Of a DNA stretch of 64,000 nucleotides, positions 1-8,126 are shown one piece after another. The notes beneath the pieces are model-generated. The model saw only the letters and a list, made by a program, of their open reading frames with translations, did not search any database and had not been told where the DNA came from. Source of the DNA: Agreia sp. Leaf210 (GTDB lineage Bacteria > Actinomycetota > Actinomycetes > Actinomycetales > Microbacteriaceae); the NCBI RefSeq assembly GCF_001421485.1, contig NZ_LMKK01000004.1:1-64000 (forward strand). Reading direction: 5' to 3'. Made by a program: the position numbers and the translations under genes. The stretch's first letter is position 1, and every line of letters begins with the position of its first letter.

Positions 1-183
1 GGCGGTGTCGACTCCGGTGAGCGACGGGATCGACGCGACCGGTGTGGGGGTCGACTCGGCGGACGACGTGGGCGACGACGAGGTCGACTCCGTCGACTCA
101 GACGTCGTGGAGCAGGCGGCGAGCGAGAAAGCGAGGAGACCGGCAGCAGCGAGGCTGATCGAGGTCTTGGCGATTGAGCGCAT
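1..183 (-). CDS. Lipoprotein, N-terminal part only (cut by window edge)
   Basis: Sixty-one codons run from ATG at 183 to the window edge with no stop. Residues 1-24 form a lipoprotein signal peptide: MRS, a hydrophobic stretch, and a lipobox ending LAAC with Cys24. A Ser/Thr/Pro-rich linker follows, typical of actinobacterial secreted proteins, and the visible part ends in a segment reading IPSLTGVDTA. An AAGGAAA-like ribosome site lies upstream of the ATG. The gene follows the LADTG protein on the same strand after 83 bases, so it may be the last gene of the surface operon. The functional domain lies outside the window, so no function is assigned. Confidence 0.75.
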   Translation of the reverse strand, partial: MRSIAKTSISLAAAGLLAFSLAACSTTSESTESTSSSPTSSAESTPTPVASIPSLTGVDTA

Positions 184-266
184 GAGGTGAGTTTCCTTTG
201 CTGGGGAGTTGTTGCGGACACATGTAGTTCGCCACCCTCCCCAACATGGATTGGTCGAGAACGGAA

Positions 267-593
267 TCAGTTCTCCGGCCGCGAGATCCGGCCCCTCGTC
301 GCCCCCGCAACCGCTGCGATCGTGAGGCCGGATGCGCCGAGTCCCAGCGCGATCGCGACGGTCGGCGCGATGTCGGCTCCCGTGTCGGCAAGCTCCCACC
401 CGTCATCCGGTCCTGTCGTCGGGGCGTTCTCGCATCCGCGCACACACCCGTCTCGCGGAGCGATCTCCACGCCGACGACGATTCCGCTGTCGTCATCGCG
501 CGGTTCTGCTGCCGAGACGACGGCCGATGGCACGACGACGGCGCCCAGCACGAGAACCATCGATGCGACTCCGATGACCCATCGACGCGTCAT
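267..593 (-). CDS. Small cell-wall protein with LADTG sorting signal
   Basis: This protein has 108 residues: an N-terminal signal peptide ending near AVVSAA (residue 29), a short acidic middle with two cysteines (Cys50, Cys54), and a C-terminal sorting signal. The signal is LADTG at 68-72, then a hydrophobic segment, then a tail with arginines. LAxTG is the pattern recognised by class E sortases of high-GC Gram-positives, so attachment to the wall is inferred. The ATG overlaps the TGA of the DUF916-type gene (ATGA), which suggests translational coupling. It may be a small surface stalk or partner of the WxL/DUF916 pair. No class E sortase gene is visible in this window. Confidence 0.75.
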   Translation of the reverse strand: MTRRWVIGVASMVLVLGAVVVPSAVVSAAEPRDDDSGIVVGVEIAPRDGCVRGCENAPTTGPDDGWELADTGADIAPTVAIALGLGASGLTIAAVAGATRGRISRPEN

Positions 594-1621
594 GCTCGTG
601 CCCCTGTCTCTTGCCGCTCGCGACGTCCCTCGGCACGAGCCTCCTCGATCAGACGAGCGACCGAGGCCTTGCTGCGGCGCCGTGAGATGAGCACGGAGAA
701 GACCACCGCCGCGATCACGGCGAGCACGACGAGCTGGGCCCACGGCACCGCCCAGACGACGATGGTCTCGGTCACGGGAGCGACCTCGATCGCGTCTCCT
801 CGGGGAACCGAACCCTGCACGATGACCTCGGCCGAGATGAGGCCGAGAGGCCACACGCGACGGGGCTCCATCGTCACCCGGCGCTCCTCTCCAGGAAAGA
901 GGTCGCCTCGAGTCGTCACTGCTCCCGCCGCCTCTTCGCCGAAGGACAACTGCGTGTTGCCGGCGTTCTCGGCGGTGTACCGAACGGACAGCTCTCCCGG
1001 CGCGAACGGATTCCACGAGGGCGCATAGGCGGCATCCACGCCGCTGACGGCGATGACCGGTGCGAGTTCTCCGGCAACCTGGGTCATCACCCGGAATCCG
1101 ATCCTGCTGTCGACGCCGATCTGAGCCCCGTCGCTGGCCGTGCCGACACTGGATACGGAAGCGGCGATACCGGCCGCATGATCCCCCGGGGTCGCGTTCT
1201 GCGGAACGGTGATGGTGAACGGCACGATCTCGGTCGCACCGGATGGGACCGTCACGTCGTCGGCAACCGAGATCCAGGTTCCTGCGTCGGTCGACGTCTC
1301 ATTCGCCTTGAGCATGTTGAAACGACCGGTCTCGGTGAAGTACCCGTCGGCCGCGTTCAGCGAGAATGTCGTCGTGCCCGCGCCGAGGTTGCGAACCGCC
1401 AGATACTCGGTCACCGACTCCCCCGGCTCGATCGTGCGCTCGACCCATGCGCGCTTGTCGACACCGTCGGCGGTGGCGGGCGCGACGGACCAGGTGATGG
1501 CGTCGTCACCCGAGGGGGCCGTGGAAGGCGAGGCTGCAGCTGCAGCCCCGATGGGACCGGCGAGCATCACGGTGGCGACGGCACCCGCAACGAGTGCGGA
1601 GACGATGGCAGGGGCTTTCAC
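590..1621 (-). CDS. DUF916-type (WxL-interacting) surface protein with C-terminal membrane anchor
   Basis: This protein has 343 residues. A signal peptide (about 1-30, ending GAAAAAS) precedes a beta-rich region with the layout of WxL-interacting/DUF916 proteins: a WSVAPA opening, a YLAVRNLGAGTTTFSLNAADGYF stretch resembling the N-terminal peptidoglycan-binding domain, and PFTITVPQNATPGDHAAG further on. A single membrane segment (about 293-312, VVLAVIAAVVFSVL) ends in an Arg/Lys/Glu-rich cytoplasmic tail. Family members bind peptidoglycan and pair with WxL proteins, which fits the gene immediately upstream. The start is GTG, 6 bases after the WxL gene stop, with the next gene overlapping its own stop, so the three are co-transcribed. 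Confidence 0.8.
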   Translation of the reverse strand: MKAPAIVSALVAGAVATVMLAGPIGAAAAASPSTAPSGDDAITWSVAPATADGVDKRAWVERTIEPGESVTEYLAVRNLGAGTTTFSLNAADGYFTETGRFNMLKANETSTDAGTWISVADDVTVPSGATEIVPFTITVPQNATPGDHAAGIAASVSSVGTASDGAQIGVDSRIGFRVMTQVAGELAPVIAVSGVDAAYAPSWNPFAPGELSVRYTAENAGNTQLSFGEEAAGAVTTRGDLFPGEERRVTMEPRRVWPLGLISAEVIVQGSVPRGDAIEVAPVTETIVVWAVPWAQLVVLAVIAAVVFSVLISRRRSKASVARLIEEARAEGRRERQETGARA

Positions 1622-1627
1622 CTCGGG

Positions 1628-2239
1628 CTACTCGAAGAGCGACAGGGTGAGCTGCGCCGTGTACTTGCCCGGCGCGACGTCGGCACCGGTCTTGAGAGTC
1701 AGTCCCGCGTTGGCAGACCAGCTTCCCTCGGGAGCGATCTCGGCAGAGTCGTAGGCGACCGAGAGGATCTCCGGGTCGACGAAGCCTTCACCGGGTTCGA
1801 CCTCATCGCCCGCGGAAACGCTGCCCGGGTCGCCTTCGGTGAGGACAGGAGCCCAGCCGAAGCTGTCGGCCGAGATGATGTCCGGTTGCGCCGCGTCGCC
1901 CGAGAAGTCGGTGATGGAGCCCAGGACGTACCAGAACGCCCCCTCGGGGATGTCCTCGGGTGCCCTGGTGTCAGTGACCGTTACCGTGGGAAGGCTTCCG
2001 CTGAACAGTCGGGTCGTCGGAGTGCCGGGGGTCTCGGCAAGCGCCGCTGTGGTTCCGTCGACGGTCATCGAAAGAGCGCCGGGCCCTTCGACCTCGGCGA
2101 TATCAACCGAGACCGCCACCTCTTCGTCGCCGTAAGGGTCGTCGAGGGCGGCGGCGAAGCCGCTGCCGCCGAGCACCGACAGGGTGAGAGCCCCCACGGC
2201 CGCGATGGACATCCGGTGTGCGAATGCACGTCTGTTCAC
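1628..2239 (-). CDS. WxL-like secreted surface protein
   Basis: This is a secreted protein of 203 residues. The GTG at 2239 is chosen because AGGAGT lies 6 bases upstream; a longer open frame reaches 2368 but lacks such a site. An export signal (RMSIAAVGALTLSVLGGSGFAAA) leads into a beta-strand-rich body. The C-terminal portion reads GSWSANAGLTLKTG, then PGKYTAQLTLSLFE, resembling the end of WxL domains, which bind the cell wall non-covalently; the second canonical WxL motif is not obvious. The next gene encodes a DUF916-type partner, as in WxL clusters of Firmicutes. A structural or adhesive surface role is inferred. Confidence 0.7.
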   Translation of the reverse strand: MNRRAFAHRMSIAAVGALTLSVLGGSGFAAALDDPYGDEEVAVSVDIAEVEGPGALSMTVDGTTAALAETPGTPTTRLFSGSLPTVTVTDTRAPEDIPEGAFWYVLGSITDFSGDAAQPDIISADSFGWAPVLTEGDPGSVSAGDEVEPGEGFVDPEILSVAYDSAEIAPEGSWSANAGLTLKTGADVAPGKYTAQLTLSLFE

Positions 2240-2518
2240 TGTGTTACTCCTGGATTGGTCCGCTCTGCGCGGAAGGATCGGCCGTCGGCAGCTACTGACG
2301 GCGGAGCGGGAACGGCTGTGTTCGACGAGGCCTCCAGGGAGGTCATTCGTGGCTTCACTGACACTCACGACTCCTGAGGACTATACGGCGGGCCCGATAC
2401 ATTTGTCGATAGGCATTAATAAGTTGTAGACCTGGCGAACAAAATGTACCTAGACTGTCGACGCCGACCAGATGCATAGACGCACACGCTCGGCTTTCGT
2501 GCATGACACAAAGGAGCA
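2240..2518. promoter_or_regulatory. Divergent intergenic region with sugar-regulon-like element
   Basis: This 279-base gap separates the minus-strand WxL operon from the plus-strand secreted protein at 2519. It carries TGTCGAT at 2404-2410 and AATAAGTTGTAG at 2418-2429, seven bases apart. The same two blocks with the same spacing occur upstream of the sugar-binding protein at 12122. TTGTAG (2424-2429) could be a -35 box, with TACCTA (2447-2452) or TAGACT (2451-2456) as -10. TACATTTGT (2398-2406) and ACAAAATGTA (2439-2448) form an imperfect inverted pair around it. Confidence 0.45.
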
Positions 2519-5500
2519 ATGGTGCCCAGAACAGAACGACAGCCGGTCTCTCGGCTCAGATTCAGACCCGCAGTCGCGGCTCTGTCGGCGGGAGCCGTGA
2601 TCGGATCCCTACTCTTCGCCGGGGCACCCGTTGCCCAGGCCGCGCTTCCGGATCAGGAGCCGGGGGTGACGCTGCGCGCGTTCCAGATGCCACCGGGACT
2701 CGCTGATTTCTGCCAGCTCAAGTCGGCGACCACACCGAACGTCGACAAGCTGATGCCCACCATCAACTACACGACCGAGGCGCAGTTCGGCCTGTCTGAC
2801 GACTTCCTCGCGACAGTCACGGCGAATCTTGCCATCGCGACCGCCGGCACCTACACGTTCCGACTGACGAGCGACGACGGATCTAAGTTACTGATCGACG
2901 ACGCACTCGTCGTCGACCACGGCGGCCTGCACGGCAACACCTCGAAAGAGGGCACCGCGGCGTTGACCGCGGGTTCGCATGCGCTGCATATCGACTACTT
3001 CGAGGGCGGCTACGGACAGGAGCTGAAACTCGAGTGGAAGAAGCCCGGCGCCTCGACCTTTGAGATCGTGCCTAACACCGTGCTCAGCACCGACGCGAAC
3101 GTGGTTCGCGTGACGGCTCCGGGCATGAAGTACTGCGAGGGCGCGACAGACACCGCCGGCGATGGTCTACGACTCGACTCCGTCAACCCCAACTACACGC
3201 TCACGAATCTGCGCCCCGAAGGCTTCGAACCGAAGGTCACCGGGCTCGACTTCACCGACGATGAGAAGCTCATCGTCATCACCTCCGGCTCGGTCAGCTC
3301 CGCCGGATGGGTTCCCGACGCGCAGCCCGGGGACGTCTATTCCCTCGACAACGTCGTGGGCGAGACCAGCGCCGACCAGGTCGTACCCACCAAGATCGCG
3401 ACCGACCTGCTCAACCCCATGGGCGTCGATGTGATCGGCGATGAGATCTTCGTCTCCGAGCGGTACCAGCTCACGAAGCTCACCGATCCCGACGGCGACG
3501 GCTTCTTCGACGTGCACACCAAGGTGGGCGAGTGGCCCGACGGCGGCAACTTCCACGAGTTCGCGTTCGGACTCGTGCACGACGACGAGAACTTCTACGT
3601 CAACCTCTCGGTCGCGATCGACAACGGGGGCGCGACGACGGTTCCCCAGCCCGGCGAGAACCGTGGAACGGCCATCAAGATCAACCGCACCACCGGTGAG
3701 GTCGGCTACATCGCGGGCGGCCTTCGCACCCCCAACGGTGTCGCGCTCAGCAGCAGCGGCGAGTTGTTCGCAACAGACAACCAGGGCGGCTGGCTTCCGG
3801 CCTCGAAGCTCGTTCACGTGAAGCAGGATCGCTTCTTCAACCACTTCACGACACCCGCAGGCATGTTCGACGCCAACCCGGTGACACCGCCCGCGGTCTG
3901 GATTCCGCAGAACGAGATCGGCAACTCGCCCAGCGCGCCGCTGATCCTCGAACAGGGTCCGTTCGCCGGACAGATGCTGATCGGCGACGTGACGTACGGC
4001 GGGCTCCAGCGAGTCTTCCTCGAAGAGGTCGACGGCGAGTACCAGGGCGCGATCTTCCGCCACTCTGCCGGCTTCGAGGCGGGCATCAACCGCACGATCG
4101 TCGGGCCGGATGGCGCGATCTACGTCGGTGGCATCGGCGAGGGCGGCAACTGGGGCGAGTCCGACAAACTCAAGTTCGGCCTGCAGAAGCTCACCCCGGT
4201 GGCCGACAGCACATTCGATATGAACACCGTCAAGGTCACCGAGACCGGGTTCGCGATCGAATACACGCAGCCCATCTCCGACGAGACGGTCGCGAACATC
4301 GCCTCCGCCTACCAAGCGCAGCAGTGGCGTTACGTCGCGACGTCGAACTACGGCGGGCCGAAGGTCGATGAGGAGACCCTGCTGGTCTCCGGCGCGACGG
4401 TCTCGGAGGATCGCAAGACGGTGAACATCGCGGTCGACGGTCTGAAGCCCGGCTATGTCGTTCACCTCCGATCCCCGCGTCCGTTCGCGTCGGCATCCGG
4501 TACCGAGCTGTGGAATACCGAGGCGTGGTACACACTCAACTCGATTCCCGGCTACGTGCCCCCGGCCGACCGCGGCTGGTACGAGGCCGAGAGCGCCTCG
4601 CTGACGGGCGGCACGAAGACCGACACCGAGCACAACGGGTACTCGGGCAGCGGTTTCGCCGCAGGAATGCAGAACACCGGCGCCGCGGTCTCGTTCACGA
4701 CCTCGGTGGAGGCCGCGGGCAACTACCCCGTGAACCTGCGCTACGCCAACGGCCCCAACCCGTTCGACGGCACGAAGACAGTGTCTGTGTACGTGAACGG
4801 CCAGAAGCAGCCGACGTGGTCGCTGCCGAGAACCGGCGACTGGAAGACGTGGGCCACCGTGACCCGCAACCTCGATCTCGTCGCGGGCACGAACACCATC
4901 GCGATCAAGCAGGATGCGGGGGACTCCGGAAACGTGAACCTCGATGCGCTGTCAGTCGGTGCCAGCACCGACATCTGCGCGGCGGCACCCGTGGAGGAGG
5001 GCTACACCGGCCTCTTCGACGGAACGCTGGCGAGCTTCGAGAAGTGGAAGCTGTCGGGGCCGGGATCCTTCGGCCGCATCACCGATGACTGCACTCTTCG
5101 GGGAAGCGGGGGCCTGGGTCTGCTCTGGTACACGCCCACGAAGTTCGACTCGTACAGTCTCAAGCTCGACTGGAAACTCGTCGCCGACCACAACGGAGGT
5201 GTGTTCGTCGGTTTCCCTGATCCCGGCAACGATCCTTTCGTCGCGGTCAACAAGGGCTACGAGATCCAGATCGATGCCACCGATGCCGCCGACCGCACCA
5301 CGGGATCGATCTACACGTTCCAGGGCGCGAACCCAGAGGCGGTGACAGCGGCCCTCAAACCCGTCGGCAGCTGGAACTCCTACGAGATCGTCGTTCAGGG
5401 GCAGACGATCAAGGTCGTGCTCAACGGCACGGTCGTGAACGAGTTCGTCAGCGCCGATCCGGCGCGCGACATCTCCAACGGATTCGTCGGAATCCAGAAC

Positions 5501-5833
5501 CACGGCAACGGTGAGGCGGTCTCGTACCGCGACATCAGGATCAAGAAGATCGATCCGGCCCTCGTCGTGACGGCGACCGCCGAGGTGCGCTGTGTCGCCG
5601 GCAAGGCGCTGGTCGCCGTACGTGCGATGAACGGCGACACGGTGAACACCGACCTCGCCATCAAGACGACCTACGGCGACAAGTCGCAGGCCGCCGTGAA
5701 ACCGGGCAGTGCCCTGTTCCACACCTTCACGACCCGCCTGAAGACCCTTCCCGAGGGCTCGGCGACTGTGACCGCGACGGGATCGGGACGAACGGGCGAG
5801 GTCTCCGTGACCTGGCCCGCGAAGACCTGCTGA
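2519..5833 (+). CDS. Large secreted PA14 / beta-propeller / CBM6 / DUF1080 protein
   Basis: This protein has 1104 residues. Residues 1-41 are a signal peptide ending APVAQA. Domains in order: PA14-like (about 79-187, containing RLTSDDGSKLLIDD), a soluble glucose/sorbosone dehydrogenase-like beta-propeller (about 227-557), an Ig-like linker (about 560-680), a CBM6-type carbohydrate-binding module (about 685-817, opening WYEAESASL) and a DUF1080/3-keto-disaccharide hydrolase-like domain (about 827-1010, opening YTGLFDG), then a small C-terminal domain with two cysteines. The architecture suggests extracellular binding and processing of a plant or microbial glycoside. ATG at 2519 lies only 2 bases after AAGGAG, so the adjacent GTG at 2522 is an equally good start. 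A strong terminator follows. Regulation with the sugar ABC genes is inferred from a shared promoter element. Confidence 0.8.
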   Translation: MVPRTERQPVSRLRFRPAVAALSAGAVIGSLLFAGAPVAQAALPDQEPGVTLRAFQMPPGLADFCQLKSATTPNVDKLMPTINYTTEAQFGLSDDFLATVTANLAIATAGTYTFRLTSDDGSKLLIDDALVVDHGGLHGNTSKEGTAALTAGSHALHIDYFEGGYGQELKLEWKKPGASTFEIVPNTVLSTDANVVRVTAPGMKYCEGATDTAGDGLRLDSVNPNYTLTNLRPEGFEPKVTGLDFTDDEKLIVITSGSVSSAGWVPDAQPGDVYSLDNVVGETSADQVVPTKIATDLLNPMGVDVIGDEIFVSERYQLTKLTDPDGDGFFDVHTKVGEWPDGGNFHEFAFGLVHDDENFYVNLSVAIDNGGATTVPQPGENRGTAIKINRTTGEVGYIAGGLRTPNGVALSSSGELFATDNQGGWLPASKLVHVKQDRFFNHFTTPAGMFDANPVTPPAVWIPQNEIGNSPSAPLILEQGPFAGQMLIGDVTYGGLQRVFLEEVDGEYQGAIFRHSAGFEAGINRTIVGPDGAIYVGGIGEGGNWGESDKLKFGLQKLTPVADSTFDMNTVKVTETGFAIEYTQPISDETVANIASAYQAQQWRYVATSNYGGPKVDEETLLVSGATVSEDRKTVNIAVDGLKPGYVVHLRSPRPFASASGTELWNTEAWYTLNSIPGYVPPADRGWYEAESASLTGGTKTDTEHNGYSGSGFAAGMQNTGAAVSFTTSVEAAGNYPVNLRYANGPNPFDGTKTVSVYVNGQKQPTWSLPRTGDWKTWATVTRNLDLVAGTNTIAIKQDAGDSGNVNLDALSVGASTDICAAAPVEEGYTGLFDGTLASFEKWKLSGPGSFGRITDDCTLRGSGGLGLLWYTPTKFDSYSLKLDWKLVADHNGGVFVGFPDPGNDPFVAVNKGYEIQIDATDAADRTTGSIYTFQGANPEAVTAALKPVGSWNSYEIVVQGQTIKVVLNGTVVNEFVSADPARDISNGFVGIQNHGNGEAVSYRDIRIKKIDPALVVTATAEVRCVAGKALVAVRAMNGDTVNTDLAIKTTYGDKSQAAVKPGSALFHTFTTRLKTLPEGSATVTATGSGRTGEVSVTWPAKTC

Positions 5834-5839
5834 CCTGAT

Positions 5840-5891
5840 CCCTCGGGGGCGGGCTAGCCGTGAAGACGGCCGACCCGCCCCCGAGGGCTTT
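5840..5891 (+). terminator. Strong intrinsic terminator after the PA14/DUF1080 gene
   Basis: A perfect 14-bp stem (5840-5853 with 5874-5887, CCCTCGGGGGCGGG and its complement) is followed by CTTT. It lies 6 bases after the stop codon at 5833 and separates this gene from the MMPL gene. Confidence 0.85.
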
Positions 5892-5936
5892 CCCGCACAC
5901 CCACCCCGTCACATCCGGCCCCGGAAGGACCACCTC

Positions 5937-8126
5937 ATGCTCGAATCGATCGGACGATGGGTCGCGCGGCATCGCCGCATCGTGCTTGCCGCCTGGGGCG
6001 TGCTCTTCGTCGGCGGGATCGTTCTGGGCGGCGAAGTCTTCGACAAGACCTCGCCGGTCGAGGACTCTCCGGCAGGCAGCGAGTCGATGGCCACCCAGCT
6101 GCGACTCGACGACCTCGATCCCGAGGGCGAGATCGTGACCGCGGCGATCACTGGAACAGACTTCTACTCCCCCGAACTCAGGCAGAACGCGACCGACGTG
6201 ATGCAGCAGCTGCGCGAGGTGCCCGGTGTCGTCGAGGTGAAGGATGCCTACACGTCCGGTGGAATCGTCGGCGATGACGGCTCCAGCTCGCTGGTCACCG
6301 TAGAACTCGCTCAGACACTCGACGAGGAGCAGCTCCTCGTCGCCACGGCAGAGATCTCGAGTCTGCTGCACAGCATCGAGCCGGCCGACGTGTTGGTGGG
6401 CGGCAAGTTCCTCGCCGAACAGGAGTTCGTCGACCGGGCCGTCACCGACGCGGCACTGGGAGAAGGCCTGGCGATCGTCGCGCTGTTCGTGTTGCTCGCC
6501 GTCGTCCTCGGCGGATTCCGCGTCGCGGCCTTCCCGATCGTGGCGGCCCTCGCCGTGATCGCCGTCGCTCTGCTCGCGCTCTCGGGCCTGATCACAGTCG
6601 TTCCCGTCAACGAATTCGCCGTGAACATCGTCACTATCCTGAGCCTCGGTCTCGCCGTCGACTACAGCCTGCTCGTACTCGCACGCTTCCGGGAGGAGCG
6701 TCGTCGGGCGCCCGGGGTCGGCCTCGAGCAGGTGATCGGTCTCACCGTGGCATCATCCGGTCGAGCTGTTCTCGTGTCGGGCCTTGCCGTATTCATCGCC
6801 CTGGTCGGACTGATGATGCTCGGCGACCCGCTGCTCTCGGGCATGGCGATCGGCGGAGCAGCCTCAGTGCTGCTCGCGACCCTTGCCGGGCTCACGCTGC
6901 TTCCCGCGCTCATCGCCCAGTTCCCGGCCTTCGTGCCACCCCAGGGCAAGCGGCTGTGGCCGCTGCGCTCGACACCGGATGGCGCGTCGCCCCGCGCCGG
7001 GGCCCTGGCTCGCCTCGCGGGTACGGCCCAGCGACGGCCCGTTCTCGTCGCCGTCGGTGCCGGGGCGCTCCTCCTCCTGCTCTCTGCCCCGATCGCCACG
7101 CTGACGCTCGGCAGCTCCGACATCCGCGCGCTGCCCGTCGAAGCCGAGGAGCGGCGGACCAGCGAGTTCATCACCACAGGCTTCACCGATGTGAGCGAGA
7201 CGGCCGTCACCGTGCTGATCGACACACCGGTCACCGATGCCCGCGTCGTGGCACTCCTCGACGAGATCGCGGCCGACGACCTCGTGATCGACGCCGATCA
7301 GGTGCTCGACCTTCCCGCAGACGTGACCGTCGTCGATTTCGCGACCCGGGGAGACACCACCGGAGCCGACGCTCAGGAACTGGTGCGGAACATCCGCGAG
7401 CTCGGCGCAGCCGCCTCCGCCGACGGCGGCCCGATCGTGCAGGTCGCCGGTCCGGCCGCCGAGGTCGTCGACACCGAGTCCCATCTCATGGAGCGACTCC
7501 CCCTGGCACTCGGCGTGGTGCTCGTGGCGACGTTCGCACTGCTGCTGTGGCTCACCCGATCGGTGGTCATCCCGCTCAAGGCCGTGGTGCTGAACGCCCT
7601 CACCGTCGCCGCGACCCTCGGCACCCTGGTCGCCGTCTTCCAGTGGGGATGGGGCTCGAGCGTACTGGGCTTCGCCCCGTGGGGTGCCCTCGATGTGACG
7701 ACGCCACTGCTCATCGGCCTGCTGTCGTTCGGGCTCTCGATGGACTACGAGGTGTTTCTGCTCGCACGCATCACCGAGGAATGGACTGCACGCGATCGCA
7801 CGATCAGTTTGCGGCTCGCCAACGACCGCGCCGTTCTCCGTGGCATCACCGCCACAGGCCCGGTCGTCACGACGGCCGCAATCGCAATCGGGGTCGTCTT
7901 CGTCGGATTCGCGACGAGCAGCCTGGTCGGCATGAAGGAGGTCGGCGTCGGCATGGTGATCGCCATCGCGCTCGACGTCACCGTCGTTCGAGGCCTGCTG
8001 CTGCCCAGCCTGATGACACTGCTCGGCCGATTCAACTGGATCGGGCCCGGCCGCCGGAAAGTCATCGACCTCGAGGTGAGGCGCAACGACGACGCTCGCG
8101 ACCGGGTCACGATCGGCGCCCGCTAG
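5937..8126 (+). CDS. MMPL family transporter (RND-type)
   Basis: This is a 729-residue polytopic membrane protein with the MMPL layout: a first membrane helix (about 14-32), an extracytoplasmic domain, a block of helices (about 175-330), a second loop domain (about 370-520) and a second helix block to about 705. The two Asp-Tyr pairs typical of the MmpL proton relay are present in AVDYSLLVLARFREE and SMDYEVFLLARITEEW. Members use proton-motive force to export lipids, siderophores or drugs; the substrate here is not evident. The ATG is preceded by GGAAGGACC. Its stop abuts the convergent MFS gene with no spacer. Confidence 0.9.
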   Translation: MLESIGRWVARHRRIVLAAWGVLFVGGIVLGGEVFDKTSPVEDSPAGSESMATQLRLDDLDPEGEIVTAAITGTDFYSPELRQNATDVMQQLREVPGVVEVKDAYTSGGIVGDDGSSSLVTVELAQTLDEEQLLVATAEISSLLHSIEPADVLVGGKFLAEQEFVDRAVTDAALGEGLAIVALFVLLAVVLGGFRVAAFPIVAALAVIAVALLALSGLITVVPVNEFAVNIVTILSLGLAVDYSLLVLARFREERRRAPGVGLEQVIGLTVASSGRAVLVSGLAVFIALVGLMMLGDPLLSGMAIGGAASVLLATLAGLTLLPALIAQFPAFVPPQGKRLWPLRSTPDGASPRAGALARLAGTAQRRPVLVAVGAGALLLLLSAPIATLTLGSSDIRALPVEAEERRTSEFITTGFTDVSETAVTVLIDTPVTDARVVALLDEIAADDLVIDADQVLDLPADVTVVDFATRGDTTGADAQELVRNIRELGAAASADGGPIVQVAGPAAEVVDTESHLMERLPLALGVVLVATFALLLWLTRSVVIPLKAVVLNALTVAATLGTLVAVFQWGWGSSVLGFAPWGALDVTTPLLIGLLSFGLSMDYEVFLLARITEEWTARDRTISLRLANDRAVLRGITATGPVVTTAAIAIGVVFVGFATSSLVGMKEVGVGMVIAIALDVTVVRGLLLPSLMTLLGRFNWIGPGRRKVIDLEVRRNDDARDRVTIGAR

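Noticed and set aside
3167-4633. Minus-strand open frame of 488 codons
   Set aside because: It is antisense to the PA14/propeller gene, without ribosome site or known motif.
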